A stretch of DNA of 64,000 nucleotides. It comes from Megalopta genalis. Taxonomy: Eukaryota; Arthropoda; Insecta; Hymenoptera; Halictidae. Where the stretch lies: the NCBI RefSeq assembly GCF_051020955.1, contig NC_135030.1:2408501-2472500 (forward strand), in the 5' to 3' direction. Under the pieces are notes generated by a model. That model did not search any database and had not been told where the DNA came from. It saw only the letters and a list, made by a program, of their open reading frames with translations. Shown piece by piece: positions 1 through 12,349 of the stretch (the first letter of the stretch is position 1; every line of letters begins with the position of its first letter). Both the position numbers and the translations under genes were made by a program.

Positions 1-37
1 CCGAAAATGCCAAATTTCGGGTTGCCGTGAATTTACA
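1..37 (+). repeat. Edge fragment of dispersed repeat RB
   Basis: The first bases match the segment at about 8681-8716, which shares the hairpin-like word CCGAAAATGCCAAATTTCGG followed by GTTGC-GTGAATTT. An inverted copy of the same family lies at 29390-29676. Similarity fades after about position 37, and the family is cut off by the window edge. Confidence 0.6.
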
Positions 38-541
38 GCTGACTAGTCTCGTCCGCCCGTGTCTTTATGCGGAGGCGCACCTACGAGAGGATTCCTGGAC
101 CTGAACCAGTCACGAATTTCCATAATGGTCTGATTATCGTTAGTAACAGCGACCGGTGATGTGCGACACTTAATAACGTCTCGGAGCCCGCTCACGCCAC
201 ACGGGTGTCTTGAACCCTTTCCTAGCTAGCCGAGACGTTAGGGCAACCCACGAAGGTTGATGTAGGTTGTGGGTTTTGTACTGGTCCCTCGTCGACGCCT
301 ACGGGACGGTTGGCCCGTGTGCGAACAGCTCTCGTTGTCACTCCGCCGGGATGTTTGACTAGCAAAAACTCGACAAGGAGACCCCAAAGTCTGGGTAAAA
401 CGTGGGTCTAAGCTGCAGCACTGCAAATCTTCGATGCGGACACGCACCGCAAGATGCGCTAATAATTAAATCACGTTCCAAACGACCTTACAATTGGATA
501 TACCTAACGATAATAGCGCTCGTGAATTGTGGAGCGATATG
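38..541. other. GC-richer unclassified segment
   Basis: About 400 bases are clearly richer in GC and CpG than the surroundings. Short frames exist on both strands, but none resembles a known protein and no splice-like structure stands out. It could be the body of a repeat related to the fragment at 1-37 or unique intergenic DNA. Confidence 0.3.
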
Positions 542-756
542 CAGTAAATTCTCCCTAATTGTCTATGAGCTTGGAAACAAAAATGGACAATTCGGGAGGA
601 GCAGATACGATTATTCGAGCCTCGCGGTTCGTTTATATAGTTGCCGATTGTCAACAGTTATAGAAATGAGTTGCACGCCTCGAATAATCGTATCCCATCT
701 TCCCAAATTGTTCATTTTTGTTTACAAGCTGAGGAACAGTTGGAGAGAATTTACTG
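542..756. mobile_element. Foldback element FB, copy 1
   Basis: The termini are inverted: CAGTAAATTCTCC on the left and GGAGAGAATTTACTG on the right. Inner arms are also inverted, running from a GGACAATTCGGGAGGAG-type block through GATACGATTATTCGAGCCTCG to its complement CGAGG-type block near 678-690. The loop is around TTGCCGATTGTCAACAG. There is no coding capacity. Related copies lie at 43503-43703, 54068-54242, 48286-48498 and 29193-29344. Confidence 0.75.
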
Positions 757-839
757 TAAGTGGCTCAAAGGAAACGGTCCGATGTTCCGTAAACAGAACA
801 TTGCGATTTTTGCGCTGTCAGAGTAGAATATGAACACAC

Positions 840-1180
840 CTACTACACTATTTTCTCTTAAATATATATAATAGTATATAGTATAATAATAATAATATAT
901 AATTATATGTAATATAAGCTATATATAATAATAATATTATATAATAGTATATAGTATAATATATAGTTTTATTGCACATTTCTTATGCTGAAAATATCAA
1001 GAAAATGTTGCTTAACACTTTGCTATGTCATCCACATATATATATATATATATATCTTCAGTATAAAAAATGTGCAATAAAATTGTAGTAAACAAAAATT
1101 AAAACAAAAAATAATACACGTCTATAATTTTATTATTTAAAAATACTAGAGTAAGTAATGCGTTCCAATAACATTTACAA
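840..1180. repeat. AT-rich low-complexity DNA
   Basis: This stretch holds TA/TAA runs, with the word ATAATAGTATATAGTATAATA occurring nearly twice (about 868-890 and 940-960), plus a (TA)n tract near 1036-1055. No gene is visible. Confidence 0.7.
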
Positions 1181-1490
1181 TCTAAAAGTACAATTTAAAT
1201 AACGTCTCCCGAAAATAAGACTTAAAAACACAGTTTAAATAATATGTCACAATTATACGATTTAAAAGTACAGTTTAAACAGCGTACTGCAGTAATACAA
1301 TTCAAACGATTTGTCTGAATAATAAAATTAAGAAATACTGTTCAAATACCGTGTCACAATAACACAATCTAAAAATGCCGTTCAAATAATATGTCTCAGT
1401 AACACACAATTTAGAGATAAAGTTTAAATAATGTGACTGAATAATACAATTTTAAAGTGCAGTTTACATAACGTGTTCCAATAATATAAT
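1181..1490. repeat. Degenerate 40-bp minisatellite
   Basis: About eight diverged units follow one another, each built like TTTAAAAGTACAGTTTAAAT followed by AATGTGTCACAATAATACAA. One unit is shortened. The divergence suggests an old array, and no coding is apparent. Confidence 0.6.
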
Positions 1491-2277
1491 TAATTATATT
1501 ATAATATAATTTATAATAATAATATAATATAATTAATAATACCAATATTATTGGTATTATTATTAATATAATTAATAACCGATAATATAATATAGTTTAT
1601 AAATCCAGCACAAATAAAGTTCGAAAAATTAAAAATTACTGAATCATTTCACTTGAAAAACAACCTTTCACGATACGACAACAATGATTCGAAGAAAACA
1701 TAGAAACATTATTCTAAAAATAATGTATAAACTCTGAACAACGGATAATCGTAATTGGATGACCGATCAAGTGACTGAGTCTGAAGGCGAAAGCACTGCC
1801 GGCGAGCTATTTCTGTAACGAGATTGAAATAAATGATTCATAAATGGCCCGCAAATTTCTATACCGAATAGCTATTCGCGGACGCAGATCCGGCCGAGCC
1901 GGGCGTGGTATTTCCGTTTGAGTTTCGCTGGAATTGCTTCTGCAAACGCCCGATTATCGAAGTTCACACGTACGTTGGTTCGTGAAATGTTCGACCGGCC
2001 TGCTGGGAATATCACGATCGTCGGCTATGGCCACGCACCGGCTCCAGAGAGCACGAGGTGGCCAGCGATTCGATTGCAGCGTGGAACGCCCGTTGTACAC
2101 GGCTAATTGACCGGGATAATGACTAGCTATAATTCACGCTCAGTTTTTCTTGACGTGTGCATTTTTCTTTCGATTGCCACGATCATATCTGAGCTTCTGT
2201 TGAAATAACTGTGAATTATAACTTTGAAGGGGAAAAAAGTTTGCGACTCCAATAGCAGCCTAGAAAGTAGAAATGCA
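1491..2277. other. Intergenic, no gene recognised
   Basis: AT-rich simple sequence to about 1600 is followed by ordinary sequence with a small GC-richer patch at about 1855-2110. No convincing reading frame or RNA gene was seen. Confidence 0.4.
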
Positions 2278-2511
2278 TCTTGGAAAATGAAACTGTCGAA
2301 AACTTTTTATCGCGTCGTTACTAATTTCTGTGTTTGAGCCGTATACATTTCAGCGATGAAGCACAGTGGAACCTGATTTATATTTATATTTATTTTATTT
2401 ATTTTTATTATATTTTATAAATATATGCTTCATCGCTGAAATGTATACGGTTCAAACACAGAAATTAGTAACGACGCGATAAAAAGTTTTCGACAATTTC
2501 ATTTTCCAAGA
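2278..2511. repeat. Long hairpin, 86-bp arms
   Basis: Arms at 2278-2363 and 2425-2511 are nearly perfect reverse complements. I count two differences, both transitions: GAGCC versus GAACC, and ACTGTC versus ATTGTC. The 61-nt loop is AT-rich. A transcript would form a long near-perfect duplex. It may be a foldback remnant, a hairpin-RNA source, or a palindrome made by template switching. Confidence 0.8.
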
Positions 2512-2735
2512 TATATATATAATATGTAATATGTAATATATAATATATAATATATAATATAATATATAATATGTAATATATAATATATAATATATAATAT
2601 AATATATAATATAATATAATATATAATATACGATATACGATATACGATATATAATATATAATATATAATATATAATATATAATTTATAATATATAATTTA
2701 TATATAAATATAAATATATTTTATACTTATATTTA
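2512..2735. repeat. AT microsatellite (TATAATA-type)
   Basis: An AT-only tract directly abuts the right arm of the hairpin, with repeated ATATAATATATAAT and GATATAC words. Confidence 0.85.
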
Positions 2736-3720
2736 TATTTATTTTCACGTAATAGGACAACAAGCAGTTGGTACACGATTCGATTTGTTGAGACAAAATA
2801 GATCAGCGCCGCGACATCTTTTTGTGAATGCTAGAATAAATGCTGCGAACCCCGTAGAGAACATGTTCGGTCGATGCTTTCGATTTCGTGCCTTGTTAAA
2901 ATATTGTTCTGAAGTTCATTGTCTATTTATTTGTAATGAAACAAAAATCCAAAAAGTACAAAGAATATATAGTGTATCAGAGAAACGTTTTTTCATCTTG
3001 ATTTAATAATTGAAATAGAATAAAATAGGACGAGTATAACTCACATTTCGGTTATGCATGGATAACGCCATTTTATAGATTATAAAATTAAAAAGACAAT
3101 AACATTCAGTAAATTCAGTGAAAGTCAAGAATTTTATTCTACAGAAGCAAGTGAAAACGTTGTGTATATATAGTATTACAATAAAAGATGTAAAAATATT
3201 AACAAAAAAATATTCAAAAATAAAAAAATAAAATTAAAAAAAAAAAATATAATATAATATAATATAAAATATTCAAATAGATGAACGTTTATATAAGAGA
3301 ACATTTGCATAACGAACGTTCATACAACGAAGAGTTCGCGGTACATGGTCTTACAAAGACAATTAAGGACAGAATATTAAAAATTAGCAGTGTAATTATA
3401 AAACAAACGTATTACTCGTTTATCTGTTTTTAACATACGATAATTGTGAATATATTTGATTTAAAAATGTATGTACATAATATTGTATATGTGATGTACA
3501 TACGATATGTTTCCTCGTTACTTTCCTTCGATGAAAGTTGTTAATATCAATTTTATTCTGCTATCTTTTAATTTCTGTTAGCTCTCTTTATGGAAATTAC
3601 AACGATTCGTCGCTACAAATAAAATATTGCCTTTATGAAATAAATAATTCGAAATCAAATAAGACATCAACATTATGAAATTGTATTTCGAATATCGAAT
3701 AAAACATTGACTTTATGAAA
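2736..3720. other. AT-rich intergenic, no gene recognised
   Basis: Unique AT-rich DNA with short A-runs and an ATAATATAATATAA tract near 3248-3268. Short frames present are not convincing. Confidence 0.4.
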
Positions 3721-3729
3721 TTCTAATTT

Positions 3730-4380
3730 GATTTAACGTTGCTCGGAGGGTTGACGCGGGGATGATGCAAACATGAAGGCGCGTAAATTACGATGGACCC
3801 CGTGTTCCTCGGTAGAATCACGCACGAAGGCTTAGGGCGCTATCTCTCGCGTGCCTTTTATTGCGCGGACGCCTAATGCGCCTCTATTAAATTCAGATGA
3901 ATCGCCTAATATATTCAAATTGGCGGGCTCGCGCCCCGGCGAAGTGAGCGGAGAGGTATTTGGATTGAAATCGATGAAATACAGAAGGCAGGAGCGGACA
4001 AACGGGTTGAACGGGTGAAACCGGGGCTGGGAGAGGCCGGGGGGAAACGAAGAATCCGAAGGTAGATAGGGAATATCGGCGCGGTTACATCAGTGAAATG
4101 AAAATTGAAGCCGAGGAAAATCCCGGCCTGCGCAGTTTCATACCGGGCCTCGAACTTACGAATTTCTCGTTCGCTGGGCGGCGCATCGTTTATCAAGCAG
4201 CTTGCACTCAGCCGGGATGTAATTACGAGCTCGTGATATCGAAACTGACAGGCAGAAAACTCGAGCTAGGAACGAGACTGTCTGCTCTTGCGCCTGACCA
4301 CAAGCTTATTCCCCAGCTGTCACCGGAAGCCGGGAGACAGCCAATGTGGTCACAATTAAACGGAATAGTTTAATTGCCCC
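3730..4380. other. GC-richer island, no gene recognised
   Basis: GC and CpG content rise here and overlapping open frames of about 90 codons occur on both strands (for example 4098-4373 on plus). Such frames are expected by chance in stop-poor GC-rich DNA, and none resembles a known family. A conserved noncoding or regulatory element is possible. Confidence 0.25.
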
Positions 4381-4886
4381 CAGGTAATACACTCGAGACT
4401 TTATTAGCAGGATTTTGAAGTGGTCGGGGAGGATTGCTTTCGGAATGGCTGCGCGGAGGATATTAGATAGCGGGTCTTGTTTATGAATTGATTCAAAGAT
4501 GTTGAACATCATACACCCAGGACCAAGCGACGATTGCATGAAATATCCTATCGCCAACTCTCGCGAGAAAGATAAATAATTTGATGCTATGAACATTTCA
4601 AATTTGTGCTAATAAAATGAAGATATCTACTATCTTTACAGTTAGTATTTATTGCATTATTAACTTTAAGCGTTGCACAGCGAGTACACCCGATACTAAA
4701 ACTCCGCGAATACAAAATCTCTCGGGTTGTAAGACCGATTACGCTAAGCGACGGAATCGATTAGTATCGCTGTTCGTCTAATTAAAGATGAACAGCTGTT
4801 TTAATTTTGAAGAATGAATTGAAGAATGAATTGAAGCACTGTAAAGCACTCGATTCGATGGTCGAAGGTTGAAAGATTATCTGAGT
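4381..4886. other. Intergenic, no gene recognised
   Basis: Ordinary AT-rich sequence leads into the tandem array. A short direct repeat (GAAGAATGAATT twice) lies near 4810-4832. Confidence 0.35.
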
Positions 4887-5830
4887 AGTAGACTAGCGTG
4901 AGCTGGAGTCTACTGTAGTTGACTGAAGCTGAGTTGACTGACTAACTGAATAGTAGACTAGCGTGAGCTGGAGTCTGCTGAAGTTGAAGAGTTGAGTGCA
5001 GTAGACTAGCCTGAGCTGGAGTCTGCTGAAGTTGAAGAGTTGAGTGCAGTAGACTAGCGTGAGTTGGAGTCTACTTAATTGACTGAAACTGAGTTGACTG
5101 ACTAACTGAATAGTAGACTAGCGTGAGCTGGAGTCTGCTGAAGTTGAGGAGTTGAGTGTAGTAGACTAGCGTGAGCTGGAGTCTACTGAAGTTGAAAAGT
5201 TGAGTGTAGTAGATTAGTGTGAGCTGGAGTCTACTGAAGTTGAAGAGTTGAGTGTAGTAGATTAGTGTGAGCTGGAGTCTACTGTAATTGACTCAAACTG
5301 AGTTGACTGACTAACTGAATAGTAGACTAGCGTGAGTTGGAGTTTACTGTAATTGATTGAAACTGAGTTGACTGACTAACTGAATAGTAGACTAGTGTGA
5401 GCTGGAGTCTGCTGAAGTTGAAGAGTTGAGTGCAGTAGACTAGCGTGAGTTGGAGTCTACTGTAATTGACTGAAACTGAGTTGACTGACTAACTGAATAG
5501 TAGACTAGCGTGAGCTGGAGTCTGCTGAAGTTGAGGAGTTGAGTGTAGTAGACTAGCGTGAGCTGGAGTCTACTGAAGTTGAAAAGTTGAGTGTAGTAGA
5601 TTAGTGTGAGCTGGAGTCTACTGTAATTGACTCAAACTGAGTTGACTGACTAACTGAATAGTAGACTAGCGTGAGTTGGAGTTTACTGTAATTGACTGAA
5701 ACTGAGTTGACTGACTAACTGAATAGTAGACTAGCGTGAGCTGGAGTCTGCTGAAGTTGAAGAGTTGAGTGTAGTAGACTAGCGTGAGCTGGAGCCTGCT
5801 GAAGTTGACTGAAGCGGATTGACTGCGATT
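4887..5830. repeat. Two-unit minisatellite (48-bp A, 65-bp B)
   Basis: Every unit starts AGTAGACTAGCGTGAGCTGG. Type A (48 bp) ends GAAGTTGAAGAGTTGAGTGC. Type B (64-65 bp) instead ends GAGTTGACTGACTAACTGAAT. Unit starts read at 4887, 4952, 5000, 5048, 5112, 5160, 5208, 5256, 5321, 5386, 5434, 5499, 5547, 5595, 5660, 5725 and 5773. The order is B A A B A A A B B A B A A B B A and a degenerate last unit. The plus strand is purine- and T-rich with little C. A translated tandem frame was not found. Confidence 0.9.
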
Positions 5831-5995
5831 CAGTACTTAGTTGAAATGGACAGCGCGTGCTTGATGAAACAGAGTCGCGGACTAGAGACCGAGCGAGAAT
5901 GACTGAGTTTAACTGACACTGACTGACGAATGACCAATGACCGATGACCGACGAGTGACTCAAGACTAAATGACGAGTGAACTGACAAATGACTA
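5831..5995. repeat. TGAC/GATGACC-rich degenerate repeat
   Basis: Immediately after the array, short motifs such as TGACTGACGAATGACCAATG recur (about 5898-5990), suggesting a decayed short-period repeat. Confidence 0.5.
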
Positions 5996-7660
5996 ATAGA
6001 AGAATCGGTTTCGAGTTTTTATACCGTTTCGTGGACAGAAGACTAGAAATTGATTGGCCAGTGACGCGATGGAAGGGGATGTAAAAGTGACGTAGCACGC
6101 AGTGCCGCATGTAGCAAGAAACCCTGGATGGGCGCCGAAGCGGTGGGTGCTAGCGATCCTGTTATAAAAAATGCTGCCGATGAAGGTGTGCATTATTCGA
6201 AAGTGCAGAAATGACTTTATCGCCGGAAAGAAGACGGCTCGAAAAAATCATAAACTTAGAAACTGCAACGAAGAAGGCTACGGCTCTACGAAATTGAAAG
6301 CCTAACGAACGTGACCTTTTGTCGATTGCACGTCGTTCGTTGAAGGCCTGTTAATATTGTTCGCCGAGCCGAAGATTCCCCGTCAATAAATGTTTTTTAG
6401 GGATAAAAGGAAAAGGTAATTCGTCCCGGAGAAAGTTAGACGCAGCACGAAAATTCCGTTGAAGGACGGAACACGTGTCGATAACTGTAGAACTGAAGAA
6501 ATAATCTGTTCAATAGATCCTTTTATTATCTCAACATCTCTCAATAATCCAAGTTAAAAATGATCTCGCCCGATCTTATGTTTTCGTTGTTTCGTGCGAA
6601 ATTCGCTAATTATTCATTGCGCGGAGAAGAATCGGAGAATCCAATAACGCGGGCCGGAAAACAAGCGGTTCAACTTCCCGTTTGCAGCGCGACAGCGGCC
6701 AAGAAAAATTCCGAAGGTAAAAGGGGGTTCACAGAGCACGGGCCAAATCCGGGCTACGCTCGTTTCGAATAACGTTCAAACTCCGACGAAACTTCGTTAA
6801 GCGTGCCCTGTACCAGCCCCGCGACTCCCTTCCGCGCCGCTTCTAAAAGATTTCCACGGACTCTCGGCAAGTGGATTATGTTCGAGCGTGGCCGGACAAA
6901 GTTAGCTGAAAGTTGTACGCTTTGTTGTCCCTCGGACCAGTTTAAGGTCGCCGGTATCCGGATGTCCGGGCAAATAAAGAAAGTCATCCGACGAATCAAG
7001 GAGAGACACAGATGAAACGGGCGGCGGCGGGCGTGGTGCATCGGTGCGCGAGCATCGTTTCTCTCTTTCCCTCCGTTGGTACGTGGCTTGTCCAGGTGGG
7101 CTGGTATCGCGAGAAAAGCGAACATGCTTGCAAAGAGCGTCGGTAAACAACGGCAACGATCCGTTTCGAGGTCTTCGGAGGTTCCGGTTGTTCGACCCCC
7201 CACGGGGATCAAGAAATTGAAGAAGTTCACTTGTTAAAATTCTAACGCTTGCCTGCGCGCCGGGAAACTTCGACCGTTTTGTGTGTGTGTGCCTCGCGGG
7301 AAAAACTTCAATTAAACTCGCGGGCTCCTTGGCAGAGAGGAAAGATGAATGTAGGGGGATACCTTGAATCGTTTAACCGGATTATTGATTTTACTGGGGG
7401 CGCGCAAGACCTTGGATGTGTGCACTTGCGTGGACAAACCCGTCACTTTTCGAGCACAATTAATTAACGTTTGACCTGCTGGTTGAGGCGACGATCGTGT
7501 ATTACAGTGTTACTCTTCAAAATATTCGGATACTTTTTAATTATCGGACAGAGTGACTTGAATTTGTTTTGAGATATTAGAGCACGGTGCACAGTAATCG
7601 GTTTCCGTACAAATAGCAGGAAATAATAGTAATAAATATCCTCATAATGCATAAGTTATT
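5996..7660. other. GC-moderate intergenic, no gene recognised
   Basis: Mixed sequence has a GC-richer core at about 6560-7460. The longest frame is a minus-strand stretch of 158 codons at 6754-7230, with plus-strand frames overlapping it. None has a recognisable domain and the frames conflict, so I make no coding call. Confidence 0.25.
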
Positions 7661-8667
7661 TACTAGTAGTGAATTAAACACGTGGCTTAATGTTTACTAT
7701 GATCTTTTTTACCATTTGTTCATTTTGGACACGGCTACATGGCTTCACAGTAGCCCACCTCCGAATCATTCTAAATTTATATCATCGTTTTTTCAATCAT
7801 TTTTTCTTAATAGGAGTAAAATTAATTTTTACAGAATTTAATGTACATAGCGCGTACTTTAAATTATGTCACAGGGCACTTTTTTATTTCTCGTTCACTC
7901 ATTCTTTGAGTTATGTTCCATTGAATATGTTGAATTTACGTTTCATTTTTTAATTACGAGTTCGGCGGAGTTCAGTGTTCGCTTTGATCGCATTTTGAAG
8001 AGTGATAATAATGCCGAAATGGCATTAGTGCCATAAAGCATACCGTGATTCAATTTTCAACAAATTTCATGCTATAAGTCTGTACGTTACATATACTTCA
8101 AACCATCTACATAGAAGCAATGGAACAATTCGAATACACAGTCGATTTTAGTAGACGACACTAGTCAAAGTCGGCAAAGGCTTTGCAGATGTTTGGTAAG
8201 TATACATATAGCACGCAAGACGTTGCGGAAGGACATGCTTTCGAGGAAGTCAGTTTCCTTAATCCTATTCTCTTGTTTCGTCGTCTCCGTTCGAATATCT
8301 TCATGCCCTCCACAGCTAATTGCATTTCATAAACGTGAATCTTCGAACGGTCTGGCGTCCGGACCTAACGGCTGTCGACCAAGTACGTCCGAGAACCAAA
8401 TATGGCGAACATTTTGCCACAGTGTCAACTCCTCTACGCTACAACTTCATGCTCTACCATGGAACATCCTAGTTTGCGTGGAGTGCTACTTAGGGCAGTG
8501 TTGTCAAAAAGACAGCTAATTGGATAAGTTCCGTAGCCGATCGTACCTACGCACCGGTTTTCAGAGTTTCCCTGATGGGTAAACTCCGCGAAAGTATCAA
8601 AGCATCGGTCTTGATCAATTGTACAATCGGCAAACTGCAAAATATCTCTGTCAAACGACTCCAAAGA
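7661..8667. other. Unclassified sequence left of repeat RB
   Basis: AT-rich to about 8190, then GC-moderate. The part from about 8190 may belong to the repeat that continues at 8668, but no second copy in this window covers it. No gene was recognised. Confidence 0.25.
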
Positions 8668-9120
8668 ACAGTAATTTCTCCCGAAAATGCCAAATTTCGG
8701 GTTGCTGTGAATTTCCCTGTGCTAGTCCTACGCCTATGTAATTTATTGCTACGTCATGCTAAGGGTCGACGGAGTCGGTCAAGCGTGTGATGCGGCACAC
8801 GACGCAAATTCTCGGACGACAATACAAAATGAATACGAGTCAAGTAAGAAAAGCCACGGAGCTAGAATGTATAATGCGTGACGATTGCCTTCGAATCGTA
8901 TCGTGTGGCCTCTGAATTGCCTCTGAATCATGGCATATGGCCTCCGAATTGCCTTCGAATCGTGTCGTGTGACCTCCGAATTGCCTCTGAATTGTCTCCG
9001 AACTGCATTCGGATCGTGTCATGTAGCCTCCGAATTGCCTTCGAATCGTGTCATGTGGCCTCTGAATTGTCTTCAAATCGTGGCATGTAGCCTCCGAATT
9101 GCCTTCGGATCGTGGCAAAA
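8668..9120 (+). repeat. Dispersed repeat RB, long copy
   Basis: The segment starts ACAGTAATTTCTCCCG, passes through CCAAATTTCGGGTTGCTGTG and CTAGTCCTACGCCTATG, and ends in a 32-bp minisatellite plus GTGGCAAAAAATTA. The inverted copy at 29390-29676 keeps the same order of blocks, and the window start (1-37) matches a piece of it. The ACAGTAATTTCTCC end resembles the termini of the FB foldbacks. It is probably noncoding and possibly nonautonomous. Confidence 0.65.
8885..9115. repeat. 32-bp minisatellite inside repeat RB
   Basis: Units resemble TGCCTTCGAATCGTGTCATG followed by TGGCCTCCGAAT (32 bp), about seven copies including partial 11-bp subunits TGCCTCTGAAT. Two or three units appear inverted at 29393-29470. 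The repetitive reading frames are a by-product of the repeat. Confidence 0.8.
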
Positions 9121-12100
9121 AATTAGGATTAAAAAAGTTAAATCATCATCATTATCATTATTCTAGCATTACTATGTATTCATTTTAATTTTGACCGCTG
9201 CCTTTATTTGTCTATTGTCCTGAGTTTTTATAAAAACAAGCGGCGAGGTTCAAAGATTCGAAATCATCCTTTCGCGGGTCATATTCAACTTTTCTCAAAT
9301 CAAATAAATTCAAGATCCGTGGGAAAAGATTCGCCACTCGGATTACGTCTCAAACCCGAAGCGTTCGACACTCTGAGTAATTTATGTGTTCGGCTCGTAA
9401 ACTTATTCATGAGGTGAACTCAGGATGGTCGAACATCCTGATACCGGTGTTGAATTTTAGAATGCCTAAGCGACCCTAAATATTAAAGCGACGAACAATT
9501 CCCTAGATAAGTTGCGTCTGAGCAATGCGTTTTACGAATGTTTTCTATTAACTTTGTGTGGTCCAAATTGTTTGAAAGATTGTTTATATATCCTCATGCC
9601 TGCTGATATCAATCCCTAAATGTGAATTAACAATTTACAAAAAATCGAAATCACTCTGATGCATGAAGTAAAAGTTGAAAATCAAAATGCACAACCTCTT
9701 TGATTGCTAAGAAGAGATACCAGAACAAAATAGTTTTGCTTAACATCCTAGAAGCACATGAAAAACACTGTCAAGAATCAAATTGGCACGGACTTAACCA
9801 ACAGGCTGTAAATAACTCTTATTGAGTTCAGTCGCTAATGATCTAGCCGTCGACATGACTCTAAATCTCATGAAAAAGAAGAAGAAATTATGGGCATTTC
9901 GACGATTTTTAAGGTAAAATCACAGTTATAACGTGTCGAAAACGTTAAAAATTTCGTCGCCAAACTTTCCGTTGAAAAATAAAACTGATGTAGCTTGCCT
10001 TTCCAAAGCGTTACGGTCACCAGCATCTCTTTTTTCAATTATTTTTTTATTAGGAAAGTGCGCTTAAAAAATATGGAAGTTGATTTTTCAGCAGTTTTTA
10101 CATAAAAAGCAAACCGTTCATCCGAAGTTTTCATATAAATTATCTCCCGCAATAAAAATATCTCTTGTAGTTAAAATAGCGTATTTTTCCATGGTGCCCA
10201 TAACATCGTTCGATCCCTAACTAAATAACAATGGGAACTTTTCTTATGAGCGTATTCCGTAGATATTCCATCTGAAAACACAACCGAAATAGCAAAAGGA
10301 ACATTAAATATTATTCACGCATTAAAACAAATTACTGTTGTAAAATGAGAAACCTTGTCCTTACTTTCGCGCAGAATTTACATAAAAATTGCTATATAAT
10401 AGATCAATATGAATTTATATTATGAATTTCACATTTCGCGTGAAACGAAAAGGTTAAAACGAAATATTCATTGCAAGTTGGAACTGAGGGCAGATAAACA
10501 GGCTGAAGAAGATAGTGAGATTTTTCAATGCTGCAATAAATAGAGAACAAATGGATATTCAGGAAAAATAAGAAAGCAGCATATTTATAAATATGCAAGA
10601 AAGGTAGAGTATTCGCAATGTTTAAAAGAAAACTGTGGCAAGAGTAAAAAGAAGGAACAAACTATGGAAAAAGCGGTAATGAAGTGCATGCAGAATAAAA
10701 TTGTTATACGACACGGAAGATGGTACGAAACAAAAAACAGAGAAAGAAAGGTCCCAGCGAGGACAGAACATATAAACGAAATAAGAGAAATATAATATAC
10801 ATATTATATTTCGTTAACTCATAATTCACATGTATTTGTCATACACAGGGTATTCGACGTAAAACACATGTTAATATAAAGAACACAATTTAATCCCTTA
10901 AATTTCTTTCACAGTTATGTTGATAGCGAAAGAATGGTATTTGCTTTCTAGTTATTAGAAACAATGAATAACATTCATATTTAGTAGATGCATACGCAAC
11001 GCATATTCTTGAAATGAATTTAAAAAACGAAACGAAGGTGATCCTGACGTTTTGTTGAAGAAATAACAAAGTTTTCGAAACACTTGCGATCAGATTGTCA
11101 AAAGTGATCGAAGAACAGTGCACAAAAGTTACGAAAACATCCAGCGTATCAGACGTGTCGCGCTTTCTCGCAATTATCACGTAATTTGGAACCGTGAAAA
11201 AACGGTGGAAAAAGCAAAGCAAACGTTTCGACATTTGGAAAACACATTCAACGAGCCGTGCGAATTTAAACGTTCACTCGATGCGCATGAGCGCTGCAAT
11301 AAACGTTTTCCAGTAGTACATACGTATTATTATCGAACTCATTAACGGAATTCGCTGGTAGTTGAGCCGGAATAATTGGAAAGATGGGATACATGCAAAT
11401 TCCTTGTATGGAGGATAGAACAGTAACAATTGAAATTCGTTGATGCCGTATCAGTTTTCGCATCAAACAGCGAATCGAACGGTAACCCGGTCCTAAAGAG
11501 GGGGAAAACTATCCCGCAACATACCATGACGAGAATGTAGAGAAGAGAAGAGAAGGGGTTGGGGCCGCAGTGGCTCACAGTATGAAACTTTACACGGTAG
11601 AAATGGAATTTCCGATAAACTTCGGACTCGACAACTCCGAGAGGACGGCTGGCTCGCGAGATTCTTCTCTTCCATTACTGCCTGGCTGCCGGGACGAGTT
11701 TCTTTCCGTCTGCGCTCCCATCCGATTTAAGCTCGAGACCGACGAAAAACCGGCGGGACGAAAATCGCGACCGCCGAGCTGGAGACATCGACTAAACATA
11801 TAAGGGAAGCTAGTAGAAGCGCCGCACGGTGGTCCGGAGATCCGGTTTTTCTAGCCAAAACACATTTTTCAAGTTGAACGTGTAGATAAATTTTTTTTTA
11901 AATATATAAAGTGATCACTCGATAGCTCTTAAATTTGTTATTCGTTAAAGAAGATTAATTAAGAGAAGTGAGAAAGAAATTATTACGAATAGTATTGCAA
12001 AACTAAAAATATTATAAATTGTATGAATTAAATGTTTTAATCTTATAATTGGAAATTAACTCTGTCACCTCTGTCGTGACATTATATGTTAGGCCTGGAT

Positions 12101-12127
12101 ATCTGAGGTCCAATGAGACTTGAATGA
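9121..12127. other. AT-rich intergenic, no gene recognised
   Basis: Three kilobases of unique AT-rich sequence contain only short scattered frames. A small GC-richer patch lies at about 11520-11800 with overlapping frames on both strands but no recognisable product. Confidence 0.35.
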
Positions 12128-12345
12128 AACGATTAAATTATATTCAGGGCGTCCAATTTGAAGTAACACAACTATCTCCTAAACTATAGTTCATCTCTAA
12201 AAATGTTTCAAATGAATCATACTCTTACTGTTGAGGTGGACATCTTATAATGGTCGCAAATTTTTGTTGGATGAACGTGATCTCGAGATATCAAGCTGAC
12301 CTTGGATTTTTAAAATGGATCTATATTAATATGCTATGTGATGTG
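12128..12345. mobile_element. Possible DNA-transposon end fragment
   Basis: The segment starts TTCAGGGCGTCCAATTTGAAG, similar in style to the CAGGGTGTCCC and CAGGGTGGGCC termini of MITEs elsewhere in the window, and lies directly left of one. No matching right terminus or second copy was found. Confidence 0.3.
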
Positions 12346-12349
12346 TGTA

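Noticed and set aside
8840..9118. Repetitive frames on both strands
   Set aside because: Translation of the 32-bp minisatellite; frames on opposite strands are equally open.
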